A DNA stretch of 10,722 nucleotides from Mycoplasmataceae bacterium (GCA_013214845.1 JABSQC010000010.1:1-10722); one strand, 5' to 3'; numbered from the stretch's first letter, positions 1-8,653 are shown. The notes: generated from the letters alone by a model not told the origin. Program-made: numbers and translations.

Positions 1-1
1 A

Positions 2-940
2 GATGTAGAATACAGTGGAAATATTTTATTTGAAAATAAAGATATCAAACAACTTAATCTATTTGAAAAATATTTTTCATTAGTTAATCAAGGTTACCTA
101 GTTATAGATACTGTTTCAGTAAGAAAAAATATAAGTTTAGCATATGAAAATTCTTTTACATTTATAGAAGATTATTACTTAAATAGAGTAAAAGATTTAC
201 CAGATTATAATGAAATAAAAAAATTACCTATTTCTCAAATACCTAGAGTTGTTGATAAAAAAACAAAAGAAAAAAAATATGAAATTTCAAAAAAAGATTT
301 TATAAATAAGGAAGTTGAAAAAGTTGCAAATAAATTAGGCATTCTTGATCAATTAGATAAAAAACCAAGTTCTCTTTCAAGTGGTCAAAGACAGAGGTTA
401 GCTATATCAATGGCAGTAATTAAAAAACCAAAACTAATTTTAATGGATGAACCTTTTTCAAGTCTAGACACAAGTTCAATAAGAGACATTATTTATTTAA
501 TGAAAAAATTAAAAAATGAACTAAAAGTTTCGTTTTTAGTAATTACGCATAAGCAATCTTTTATAGAAATGTATTCTGATAAAATTGTTTATCTATCCAA
601 TACTCATGCATATACTGGAAATAACAAGCTAGAAATATTGGAAAAACTTGAAAAAACAAATTCATCTGAGCTAGAAAAAGGAAAACTATTTTTTGATATA
701 TCATTTCAAAAAATTCCTGGTAGACTAGTAAATTCAAATGAGGAATCTATTGGCCTATCTAGTAATTCAATTTTGCATAAAGCAAATAAAGATGGAAAAT
801 GAAGATTAGAAAAGTCTGTTTTTAAAGATAATAAATACACACATTATTTTTACTGTGAGGGATATACAATTATTGCTAAAGATAATGAATCTTTAAAAGA
901 AGAGTATTTTGACATAGAGGTTATAAGTGACAAAGGTTAA
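2..940 (+). CDS. Sugar-type ABC transporter ATP-binding protein, 5'-truncated
   Basis: This is the nucleotide-binding subunit that powers the two permeases encoded next; it acts at the inner face of the membrane. The window edge removes the N-terminus including Walker A. What remains is 312 residues: a Q-loop glutamine at 89-91, the signature LSSGQRQR from 374, Walker B LILMDEP at 434-454 followed by the D-loop SSLD, and the switch histidine in VITHK at 548-550. A TGA at 800-802 reads as Trp, and the real stop is TAA 938-940. Q-loop to signature spans about 94 residues, against roughly 50 in MalK/UgpC-type ATPases, so the helical subdomain carries a Lys-rich insertion (about 180-330). The C-terminal ~130 residues after the H-switch probably form the regulatory domain of MalK/UgpC-like proteins. 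The substrate cannot be read from sequence. Family call is firm; carbohydrate specificity rests on the permease partners. Confidence 0.9.
916..929 (+). promoter_or_regulatory. Shine-Dalgarno that selects the GTG start of permease 1
   Basis: AGAGG at 916-920 lies six bases before GTG 927-929, inside the 3' end of the ATPase gene. No ATG is available at the head of the permease frame, so this site decides the start. Confidence 0.6.
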
Positions 941-1799
941 GAGTAGTTGAATTAATTGTCTTTGAGTAATAATACCTTCAATTACCTTAATAGTTTTTGT
1001 ACTAGTACCCTTTATAGGAGAGTTATCAAATTCATTCGATAAATCAACCGCAACTGGTTTAAACGGATTTAGTAGAGTTGCAAATGATTCATCATTTAGT
1101 ATCGCATTTGGAAATTCCGTTCTATATATGCTTGTGCCACTAATTTCTTTGCCTATATCAATAATAGTTTCTTTTTTAATTGCATCTATTAATAATAAAT
1201 GAATAAGAAACAATTCAATTGCAAGTATATTTATTCAATATCTATTTGTTTCTGTAGCAATAGGTGCAGCATTTTCTTTTCTTTTTCAAGCTAATTATGG
1301 TTTTATAAATTCCATAAGAGTTTCTAATGGAAAGTCACCTATACAGTGAATCTCATCAGATACTTTTATGACACAAGTTACCACAATTATATATTTAAGC
1401 ATTACATCACTACCTCTACAAATAGCACTTCTTTCTCTTTGATTTATACATACTGATATTAAATATAATAAGGTATTTAAGTCTAATAATATTGTAAAAA
1501 GTAAGGATAAATTATTAATTTATCTTAGTGATAATAGATCGCAAATAATGTTTATGTGTATTTTTAGTATGTTATCGATGCTCTCTATTTATCCAATAGC
1601 TTTATTTGGAGGAAGTACAACAGAGATGTTTTCATCAAATGGTCAAACAATAGTCGGATATATAAATTACATGATAAATATTGATCAAATAGGTAATGCC
1701 TCTGCTGCATCAATATACTTTATATTATTTATCTTTTTCCTAAGCATATGCTTCTATCTAGCAAATAGATGACTAAAGAGTAGGTACAAGTATGCTTAA
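927..1799 (+). CDS. ABC transporter permease, first subunit (UgpA/MalF-like)
   Basis: This is a membrane-spanning subunit of a binding-protein-dependent, probably sugar, importer; 290 residues. It begins at GTG 927, overlapping the ATPase gene by 14 bases, and ends at TAA 1797-1799. Six in-frame TGA codons read as Trp. About six hydrophobic segments are visible: near residues 10-25, 65-85, 95-115, 150-170, 205-225 and 265-282. The short N-terminus MTKVKSSW followed directly by a membrane helix is typical of the MalF/UgpA side of the MalFG family. The cytoplasmic EAA loop, expected around residues 175-200, is degenerate: a Lys/Asn-rich stretch ends in KDKLLIYLSD without the usual EAA...G pattern. 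Divergent Mollicutes permeases often look like this, so I do not read it as inactivation. The next permease overlaps it, which indicates co-translation. Confidence 0.82.
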
Positions 1800-2607
1800 A
1801 AAAGACAATATATTTAAGTTTCTTATAATATCATCAATAATATTGATAATTTGATTCCCGATTATAATCATATTTATTTTTAGTTTTCAAACAAATGACT
1901 CAGTAGTTTCCTCTCAGTGACTAAATGGTAATTGATCTTGAACACTACAAAATTATTCTAAAGTAATAAAAGGTTTTGGGTTATCTTTAGGAATTACATT
2001 ATTAATAGTTTTATTTGAAGTTGTTTTTTCAATATCAATTACTATATTTGCAGCATTTGGATTAAGCAGACTAAAATTTAAAGGTAGGAATTTTTTCTTC
2101 TATTCTATTGTTTTGCTATCTTTAATTCCAAATGTAGCACTTATTACTTATCAATATAAAATGACTGTCACATTAGGTCTGGATAGTAATTTAATGGGAA
2201 ATGTTATAGCAATTATCATACCCTCGCTGTTTTCATTTATTACCTTAATTGTTTTAAAAAGTGGATTTGATAAAATAGATAAAAATTTTGAAAAATTGTG
2301 TACTTCTATTAATATAAGTACTTTCAAAACTTTTTTACTTGAAGCAAAATATATAAAAAGTGAAATAATAATGTCTGCTATTTTAATTACAATAAGTTCT
2401 TGAAATTCATATGTATTGCCAAATCTTATATTAGCTGGTAGTGGTCACCAAACCTTGACTATGTGAATTCTTCAAGTTTCTATTGACCCTCTTGACTCAG
2501 TAGTGCATCCTGAATATCAAATGGCAGCATCAATTCTTAGTACTATACCACCAGTATTATTCTTTGTATGACAGAAAAATAATATTTATAAAAGCATAAG
2601 TAAATAG
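1792..2607 (+). CDS. ABC transporter permease, second subunit (UgpE/MalG-like)
   Basis: This is the second membrane subunit, expected to pair with the preceding permease; 271 residues. ATG 1792 overlaps the previous gene by 8 bases and the stop is TAG 2605-2607. Seven TGA codons read as Trp. The N-terminal helix (residues 9-31) is followed by an extracytoplasmic loop with the pattern NGNWSWTLQNYSKVI, which resembles the W-T-L-x-N-Y segment of MalG-type permeases. The EAA loop is recognisable but eroded: FKTFLLEAKYIKSE keeps the EA pair and lacks the conserved glycine. The later SSWNSYVLPNLIL segment matches the helix that follows in MalG/UgpE proteins. It ends the operon, since a terminator begins within its last codons. 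No substrate-binding lipoprotein gene is seen; it may lie upstream of the window. Confidence 0.85.
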
Positions 2608-2628
2608 TATATTATTTACTTTTTTTAT
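2598..2628 (+). terminator. Rho-independent terminator closing the ABC operon
   Basis: AAGTAAATA (2598-2606) pairs perfectly with TATTTACTT (2613-2621) around a six-base loop and is followed by a run of T. The left arm includes part of the TAG stop of permease 2. The stem is AT-rich, as expected for Mollicutes, and the next gene has its own promoter-like sequence. Confidence 0.7.
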
Positions 2629-2670
2629 ATTTTTTACCTATTTTTTTACCGATTTTTATAAAGTCTTTAT

Positions 2671-2710
2671 TTAAAAATATAATTAAAGTAGTGTTATATT
2701 AAGCACACTA
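2671..2710 (+). promoter_or_regulatory. Promoter with operator-like inverted repeat before the PTS/mur operon
   Basis: An extended -10 (TG at 2692-2693, then TATATT 2695-2700) lies about 20 bases before the IIB start codon. The -35 is poor: TTAAAA at 2671-2676 with an 18-base spacer, which an extended -10 can tolerate. The arms TAGTGT (2689-2694) and ACACTA (2705-2710) are exact inverted repeats flanking the -10 and the likely start of transcription, which is where a repressor would act. No regulator gene is in the window. The promoter is likely; the operator is inference from symmetry and position. Confidence 0.5.
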
Positions 2711-2720
2711 AGGAAAAAAA

Positions 2721-3014
2721 ATGAAAAAAGGTTTATTACTATGTTCAGGAGGGATGTCTACAACTATGATAGCATCTGCCCTAAATGAACAATCAGACAT
2801 GGAATGAGACGCAATGGGGGTAATGACTACTTCAGACTGAATGGACAATATAAGTCTATATTCTGTTGTATTAATTTCACCTCAGATTAGATTTCAATTT
2901 GACAAAATCAAAGAAACTACTGACGAACACGGTTTAAAGATTATGCAAATCGAACCTAAAGATTACATTGTCACAAGAGTTCCTCAAATCATTGAAAAGA
3001 TAAAAAACTTATAG
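2721..3014 (+). CDS. PTS Lac/chitobiose-family EIIB
   Basis: This cytosolic phosphocarrier takes phosphate from EIIA on a cysteine and gives it to the incoming sugar at EIIC. It has 97 residues, close to the ~100 usual for stand-alone EIIB of the lactose/cellobiose family. The phosphocysteine is Cys8 in LLLCSGGMSTTMIA, which matches the P-loop of this family. The middle motif VLISPQIRFQFDKIK (around residues 55-69) corresponds to the family's conserved L-x-P-Q-x-x-F/Y segment. Two TGA codons read as Trp; the stop is TAG. AAGGA lies just upstream of ATG 2721. It is first in the operon and 33 bases ahead of the IIC gene; the matching IIA is the last gene of the operon. The family is certain. 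The sugar (MurNAc-containing disaccharide rather than cellobiose) is inferred from mupG and murQ downstream. Confidence 0.92.
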
Positions 3015-3033
3015 ATATATATCAACATGATTT

Positions 3034-3042
3034 AAAGGAGGT
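3034..3042 (+). promoter_or_regulatory. Near-perfect Shine-Dalgarno of the IIC gene
   Basis: AAAGGAGGT ends five bases before ATG 3048. It is the strongest ribosome binding site in the window and fixes the IIC start well upstream of the first in-frame ATG that avoids a TGA codon (3126). Confidence 0.85.
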
Positions 3043-3047
3043 TATAA

Positions 3048-4613
3048 ATGAGTACTAAAACACAAAGTACTTCATCATGAACCAAATTTAAGGATAAGTT
3101 TAATACGGTATTAAATACTAAAATAATGCCTGCATTTGCTAAGTTCTCTGGACAAAGGCATATGCTTGCTATTAGAAATGGTATTGTATCAACTATACCG
3201 TTTATTATCTTTGGTGCATTTGCACTATTGATATTAAACTTTCCCTTATCTAGTGATGGTTCACTTTTTCTGAAAAACTTAATGCCTGCTGAATTATCAA
3301 ATCTGCTATTTATAGTATATTCATATTCTTTTGGATTGATGGCGCTATACGCAGCATTTGGAATTGGATCCGAATTAGGTAAGTCCTATGGGTTTTCACA
3401 AACTACATCTGGACTACTAGGAGCCTTCGGATTTTTAATATGAGTTTTACCTGCTAACCTAGGTAACTCATGAACAGTAGCAATACCTGTAGGTTCTCTA
3501 GGAGGATCAGCTCTATTCGCAGCTATGTTTGGATCAGTTGTGGCAATAGAGATAATGCACTTCACAAGAAGATTTAACCTAAATATTAGAATGCCTGAAT
3601 CTGTACCAACAGCGATTGCAGATTCTTTTGCGCTACTTGTTCCAGTTGCAATAGTAGGATTACTATTTGGAACATTTAGATACGTTGTGGGATTTGATTT
3701 AATTGGATTCCTAATTGTATTACTGGCCCCACTCCAATCATTCTTTGGAGATAATCTTGGAGGAGTAATGTTGCTAATATTATTTGTAACATTATTTTGA
3801 TGATTCGGGATACATGGTACTGCAATGATAGAAGCATTCGCAAGACCATTATGACAATCTGAAATTGCACATAATGGTGATTTATTTGCACAAGGAGTTA
3901 CTGATACCAGTCAGTTCTTTCAATACCCAGAACAGTTCTTACAATGATTTGTATGAATTGGGGGAGCAGGAGCAACTCTTGGATTAGTTATAGCATCTCT
4001 TGCATTTGCCAAATCCAAACAAACCAGAGTTGTAGCGGGTGTATCTGCTGTGCCAGCAGTATTTAACATTAACGAACCAATTATTTTTGGTTTCCCAATT
4101 ATGTTAAACCCAATACTATTCTTACCATTTGTTATTACACCAATAGTAATGGCACTAGTAGCATCTGGATTACAAGCCGCCACAGGAACCATAATGGTTA
4201 TACAAACGGCATGAACATTACCATTCTTCCTAGGGGCATACTTCTCTGCAGGCGCCGATGTCTGGGCGATATTCATTTCGCTAATCACATTCGCTATATC
4301 CATAGTCATGTGAACACCTTTCGTTATAGCATATGACAGAAAATTAATTAAAGACGAAGGTTACACAATCAAAGAAATGAACGCTATTATCAAACGAGAA
4401 AAACGAGATAAAAGAGAGAAAAAAATGGCTTCTATTCAAGAAGCAAGAAACTTAAAAGATAAAGCTCTTAAAAAAGATAAATCAATAAGTAAATTTTTAA
4501 ATACTAAAAATAATGATTTAATTTACAACATGAGATTATCTTACAGCAATAATAAATATATTAAAGCTGATAAAAAATACCAAAAAAGTAAAGCAATTGC
4601 TTTAGCAGCATAA
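3048..4613 (+). CDS. PTS Lac/chitobiose-family EIIC permease with long Lys-rich C-terminal tail
   Basis: This is the membrane channel that takes up the sugar while it is phosphorylated by EIIB; 521 residues. About ten hydrophobic segments occupy residues ~35-430. WWFGIHGTAMIEA places a histidine at residue 256, and NINEPIIFGFPIMLNP places a glutamate at 343. From memory these correspond to His250 and Glu334, the substrate-site residues in the Bacillus cereus diacetylchitobiose transporter ChbC structure. Family members usually end near 430-450. Here about 80 extra residues (440-521), mostly Lys, Arg, Asp and Asn, follow the last helix and should be cytoplasmic. Ten TGA codons and one TGG (4263-4265) encode Trp. 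Codons around 4190-4310 look richer in G+C than the neighbours. By analogy to ChbC the substrate is an N-acetylated disaccharide; from the operon I infer MurNAc-GlcNAc. Older annotation would call it cellobiose EIIC (CelB). Confidence 0.93.
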
Positions 4614-4614
4614 T

Positions 4615-4956
4615 ATGGAAACAGCAATATTAATTTCAATGTTAGTTATTACTCCAATAGCAGCATTCACAAGTTATCAACTCTTTAAAAGAAAAGAGAT
4701 AAATACCAAGAAACCTTTTTTAAAAGGAACGCTTTTTGGAGTATTAGTACTTGGAATTATTGCTGGTGTAGTTGCACTAGATGCAGCTGTTATTAATGAC
4801 CCTGACTACTGAATGACATTAGTAGTAAGTTTTATTGTATTACCATCTTACTTATCTTATCTAATACTAGTTACTAGAGATGTAAAAGATCAGTGAGAAA
4901 GAAATAGACTTGCAAAAGCCCAATATTACGAAGAACAACAAAGAGGTAAAAAATAG
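4615..4956 (+). CDS. Small hypothetical membrane protein, three TM segments
   Basis: I do not recognise a family. The product has 113 residues with hydrophobic stretches at about 3-21, 37-56 and 68-87, separated by a basic loop (FKRKEINTKKPFLKG) and an acidic one (NDPDYW). The end is charged (RDVKDQWERNRLAK... EEQQRGKK). By the positive-inside rule the basic loop and the C-terminus are cytoplasmic and the N-terminus extracytoplasmic. Two TGA codons read as Trp; the stop is TAG 4954-4956. ATG 4615 is one base after the IIC stop with no clear Shine-Dalgarno, so it probably relies on translational coupling. mupG begins directly after it. Its position between a sugar permease and a cytosolic glycosidase suggests a role with the transporter, but nothing in its sequence proves this. 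Confidence 0.78.
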
Positions 4957-6063
4957 ATGAGAAAATTAGGTATTTCAATTTATCCATCTCATCAGGATTT
5001 AGCTAAGATGAAAAAATATGTTAGTGAAGCGCATAAAAATGGTTTCACAAGAATCTTTTCATCACTACTAGAAATTTCTGATATTAAGAACGTGGATAAA
5101 TCGATTAAGAACTACAAGCTTATATTTGAATATGCAAATGAATTGGGATTTGATATTTGCTTAGATGTTAATCCAAATATTTTTAACATTCTCAAAATAT
5201 CACCACATGATCTAAGTTTTTTTAATGACTTACATGTTAAGACACTAAGATTAGATTTACCCTTTGACTCTAAAACTGAGTCAGAAATGACATATAACAA
5301 ATATGGAATTAACATAGAAGTTAATATGTCAAATGGAACAAAGTATATAGATAACATACTTTCTTACATGCCTTTAAAAGATAGATTAATTTCTTGCCAC
5401 AATTTCTATCCACAAAGAAATTGCGGTTTAGATTTAGACTTCTTTAAAAGAATTTCAAATGATACAAAAAAACTAGGTATTAAAACAGCGGCTTTTGTTA
5501 CATCTTCAAATGGTGTGACTGGTCCTTGACCAATAAGTGATGGACTACCAACTCTTGAAATGCATAGGGATCTACCAATAACAACTCAAGCTAAACACCT
5601 TTGAGCAACTGGATACATAGATGACGTGATAATTGGAAATGCTTTTGCTTCTGATGAAGAATTAAGAGAATTAGGAAAACTAAATAGATATATTCTTGAA
5701 CTAGATGTTGAGTTTAAACCAAAAACTACAAAACTAGAAAAAGAAATTGTTCTAGACTTTGACCACTTTAGAAGAGGAGATATTAGTGGACAAATAGTAA
5801 GATCAACAATGTCAAGAGTATTTTATAAAAATAGTAAATTTCCAGCTCATGACAATAAAAACTTATTAAAAAAAGGAGACCTAGTAGTTTGTAATGATGA
5901 CTTAAAAAATTACAAAGGTGAATTCCAACTATTACTACAATCTTCTGAAAAAGATGAAAGAAAAAACCTGGTGGCAAAGGTAGTTGATGAAGAAAAATTT
6001 TTAATTGACTACATTGTGCCATGATCTAGATTTAAATTTAGAAATGGAGGTAAAAATGAATAA
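4957..6063 (+). CDS. mupG: 6-phospho-N-acetylmuramidase MupG (DUF871)
   Basis: MupG, characterised in Staphylococcus aureus, hydrolyses MurNAc-6-phosphate-GlcNAc in the cytosol to MurNAc-6P and GlcNAc. The product has 368 residues, the usual family length. The N-terminal TIM-barrel domain (about 1-235) shows the family motifs in order: GISIYPSH at 5-12, RIFSSLLE at 32-39, DVNP at 70-73, LRLD at 97-100, CHNFYPQRNCGLD at 147-159, GPWPISDGLPTLEMHR at 189-204 and IDDVIIGNAFAS from 221. A smaller C-terminal domain (about 250-368) corresponds to the cyclophilin-like part of DUF871 proteins. Three TGA codons, including the Trp of GPW, rule out the standard code. ATG 4957 directly follows the previous stop, with AAGAGGT about ten bases upstream. 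murQ three genes later supports the MurNAc-6P assignment. These proteins were formerly often named 'outer surface protein', which is misleading. Confidence 0.93.
6046..6050 (+). promoter_or_regulatory. Shine-Dalgarno inside the 3' end of mupG
   Basis: GGAGG lies five bases before ATG 6056, within the last codons of mupG. It fixes the start of the next gene far upstream of the longest TGA-free open stretches. Confidence 0.75.
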
Positions 6064-7717
6064 GTACAAAGTTTTTAAAGACGATATTGGTTGACAGCTT
6101 GATAGAAACGGAAGTCTAAAAGATTACCCATTATTTTCTATTGCAGCTAAAAGAGCAATATACGAAGTTAAAAACAACCTACCTGCATCACTAGAAATAA
6201 GAGATGAAAATAACGAAGTAATAATAAAAGAAAGTTACACTGTTAAAAACATTAACTTATTAGATGATTTTGAAATACCAAAAATAACTAGTGATGATGT
6301 AAGTGAAGACAAAAATATTGAAAAAAAATCATTTAAAGAAGTTTCAAAAGAAATGATGAAATTATCATTATTTAATTTAGAAGCGGCAGGTGCTAAATTT
6401 GTAGATTATTTATATAAAAAATACACAGGTATTAAAAGTAAAGACTACATATTTTTTACAAAAGCATTTATGCTGACAATGACATTATCAATGGCAATAG
6501 TAGCAGTTTTAGCTATAGATAGAGAAAGAGGAGATAGTGTCTTTTCATACTCTAATAATGATATGGTTGATGCTACATTTGATGATGATATTTACTATGC
6601 AACTGAACAAACTAATTTTCCCGATGCTACATATTGATTTAGTTCAACATTAAGTTGAACTTCAGTTGATCTTGGAATAGGTGAAAATTATGACTTTTAT
6701 TCACCTACACAGAGCATAGACTCAACAAATTATTTCTTGTATTCTACATCAACTAATTTATCAAGTCAGCCAATAGACCCAGCAACTGTAACATCAACTG
6801 TAGTTAACCCTAGTATAACTGATATGCAAATCATAAACGGAAAAGAAGTTTATTTTGGGCTTGCTGAATACAAAGAAACAATATTCTATGATGATGGTAG
6901 TGAACAATTAATAGGAATAAGTGATATTGTATCTTCTGTAATGATCGATGATCCTACGACAGGTACACCAGTAACAGCAGCTAGCAACATGCTAACTCAA
7001 AATCAACTTGAAACATTTATGTTAAATACATATACATACACAGCATCACCTGAAACATTAGATGACGGAACAGCAACAGGAAGTTATGTATTTTCACCTA
7101 ATAGTGTTTTGAGTCCTGATGTTTACAAAGCATATATATCAAGTGAACCAATTATTGCTCACTTTGATGGATGAAGTGAATCATACATACAGTTAACAAT
7201 ATTGTTCTCATTTGCATTCTTTGTTGAATCAATTTATATACTTACTAGAAAAGGTAATGGTATATCACCAATTTCAACATCTATAACAATGTCAACAGGA
7301 GCTGTTGCAATAGGACTATCTGGAACAACATTTGCAATTATATTTGGTTCAATTGCTCTTGTGGCATTTGCGCCATTATTTTTAAATGAATATTTATTAA
7401 GAAAAAATACTGTTAGTGAAACAATTAATTCATCAAGTGAAGTAAGTAAAGATGTAAAAGATTCTAACAAAGATGTAGATACTAAAGCAGATAGTAATAA
7501 AAAAGAAGCTACTAAAAAAGATGCTGCTAAAAAAACAGATAGTAAAAAATTAGATAATAAAAAAGCAAGCACTACAAAAACAGAAGCTAAGAAAACAAAT
7601 GTGAAAAAAGAAGCATCTGCATCTAAGAAAACAAGCACAACTAGTAAAAAAACAAATGCATCAAAAGATACTTCAAAAACTAAAAAAACAAGTAATAAAA
7701 AAGTAGAAACAAAATAA
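6056..7717 (+). CDS. DUF2188-like N-terminal domain fused to membrane protein with extracytoplasmic domain and Lys-rich tail
   Basis: The function is unknown. The 553 residues form one frame only when four TGA codons are Trp. Residues ~1-62 resemble DUF2188: a strand, a GW pair at 12-13 (DDIGWQLDRNG), a helix (FSIAAKRAIYEVKNN) and a closing strand pair ending near EVIIKESY. A helix-rich linker leads to a first membrane segment at about 133-154. Residues ~155-376 are Ser/Thr/Asp-rich, contain no cysteine and should be extracytoplasmic. Hydrophobic segments follow at about 377-396, 410-425 and 426-443. The last ~100 residues are Lys, Ser, Thr, Ala and Asp in irregular KK-x(2-5)-KK steps, like a histone H1 tail; predicted topology makes them cytoplasmic. 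The gene overlaps mupG by 8 bases and the kinase by 1, so it is an integral part of the operon. It may capture sugar or anchor the pathway enzymes; both are guesses. Confidence 0.85.
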
Positions 7718-8649
7718 TGAATAGTAATTACATAATTATTGAGTCCGGAGGGACTAATACAAATGGAAAAAGATTATCAACTGATAAATTCTTAAATAAA
7801 GAATATAAGTTATCAAGCCAAAGTAATGTTGTTGTAAACTACAGTGCTTCAGTAAGGAATATAAAAGAGGTTGTTAATCATTTATTATTAGAAAATCAAA
7901 AAAATTACTTACTAATTGGTATTGCGGGTTTAAATGGTTTATCTATTGATATGTCAAAAAAACTTGTAAAAGAGCTAACATCATATTTTAAAAAGTTAGG
8001 TGTACATAAGATAAAGATAACATCTGATTCTGATTTACCTTATTTAGCTTTACCTAAAGATATAAAAAATAAAATTGCTATAACAGCAGGTACTGGTTCT
8101 GCCATTAACTCTATAATAAATGACAGAAAACAATACGTTTTTTCAGAAGGTTCAATAATAGGTTTTGAACCAATGTCAGGATTTTATATAAGTTCAAGAA
8201 TTATATCTATTATGTTAGCTAAGGGTGAAAACTATGAAAAAGAAGTTTTATCTTTTTTCAAATACAAAGCAAAGAGCGATTTCATTAATGATGTCTATAA
8301 AGACATATTAAGAAATAGAAGTATCATTGCTTCATTTGTTGGACATCTTTACCACACAAAACCTGATTTCTTAACTGAAGATGAAAATGAAGAGGTAATA
8401 AACTTATTATCAAAAATAGAATTAGAAAGTGCAAATATATTCTTAAGTAACTTTAAACAAATACCAGGAATATTAGATGCAAAGAAAGTAGCCATTTCAA
8501 TGGTAGGAGGTTCTATATATAATAGTGAAATAATGCAAAAAAAATTAATTTCAGAATTTAAAAAAATATATGGAAAAGATACTTTTATAAAAGTAGTTAA
8601 ATCGAATTTAGAAATTGATTTTAATGATTTATTAAATATGGAGTGATAA
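7717..8649 (+). CDS. BadF/BadG-family N-acetylhexosamine kinase (NagK/MurK-like)
   Basis: This ATP-dependent sugar kinase of the ASKHA fold, BadF/BadG/BcrA/BcrD family, has 310 residues. The first phosphate loop is IIIESGGTNTNG, with Glu9 where the family usually has Asp (DGGGTKT or DSGGTKT). IAGLNG (69-74), SDSD (103-106) and the second loop AGTGSAIN (124-131) follow in the expected order. The family includes GlcNAc kinases and the MurNAc/GlcNAc kinase MurK of Clostridium. MupG releases unphosphorylated GlcNAc, so the obvious job here is GlcNAc to GlcNAc-6P, with free MurNAc as a possible second substrate. The start shares a base with the previous stop (TAATG). The TGA at 8644-8646 is Trp, and translation ends at TAA 8647-8649. 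The Asp-to-Glu change deserves a test but is conservative. Confidence 0.88.
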
Positions 8650-8653
8650 AATG
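8640..8653 (+). promoter_or_regulatory. murQ ribosome binding site embedded in the kinase stop
   Basis: GGAG (8640-8643) is part of the last Met-Glu codons of the kinase; seven bases (TGATAAA) separate it from ATG 8651. Termination of the kinase and initiation of murQ therefore occur at the same place, which implies coupled translation. Confidence 0.65.

Noticed and set aside
1548..2403. Several short separate reading frames in the permease region, suggesting decayed genes
   Set aside because: They join into two full-length permeases when TGA is read as Trp; no TAA or TAG or frame change interrupts them.
4957..6024. mupG split into two pieces by a stop near 5527
   Set aside because: The codon is TGA within GPW, a position where Trp is conserved in the family; the frame continues to TAA 6061-6063.
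7234..7638. Minus-strand reading frame opposite the Lys-rich tail
   Set aside because: It is the complement of AAA/AAG- and ACA/AGT-rich coding sequence, giving a Phe/Leu/Ser/Val-rich artefact with no ribosome site. The other minus-strand frames (893-1213, 3676-3891, 3920-4309, 5112-5357, 5783-6022, 9175-9435, 9803-10210) were rejected on the same grounds.
6353..7717. Three separate small genes in place of one 553-residue protein
   Set aside because: All share one frame, only TGA codons separate them, and a strong Shine-Dalgarno precedes ATG 6056.
7480..7717. Lys-rich tail as a separate histone-like DNA-binding protein
   Set aside because: It is continuous with the membrane protein frame and has no start codon with a ribosome site of its own.
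8644..8646. Stop of the kinase at TGA
   Set aside because: TGA is Trp here; TAA follows immediately, so the protein is one residue longer.
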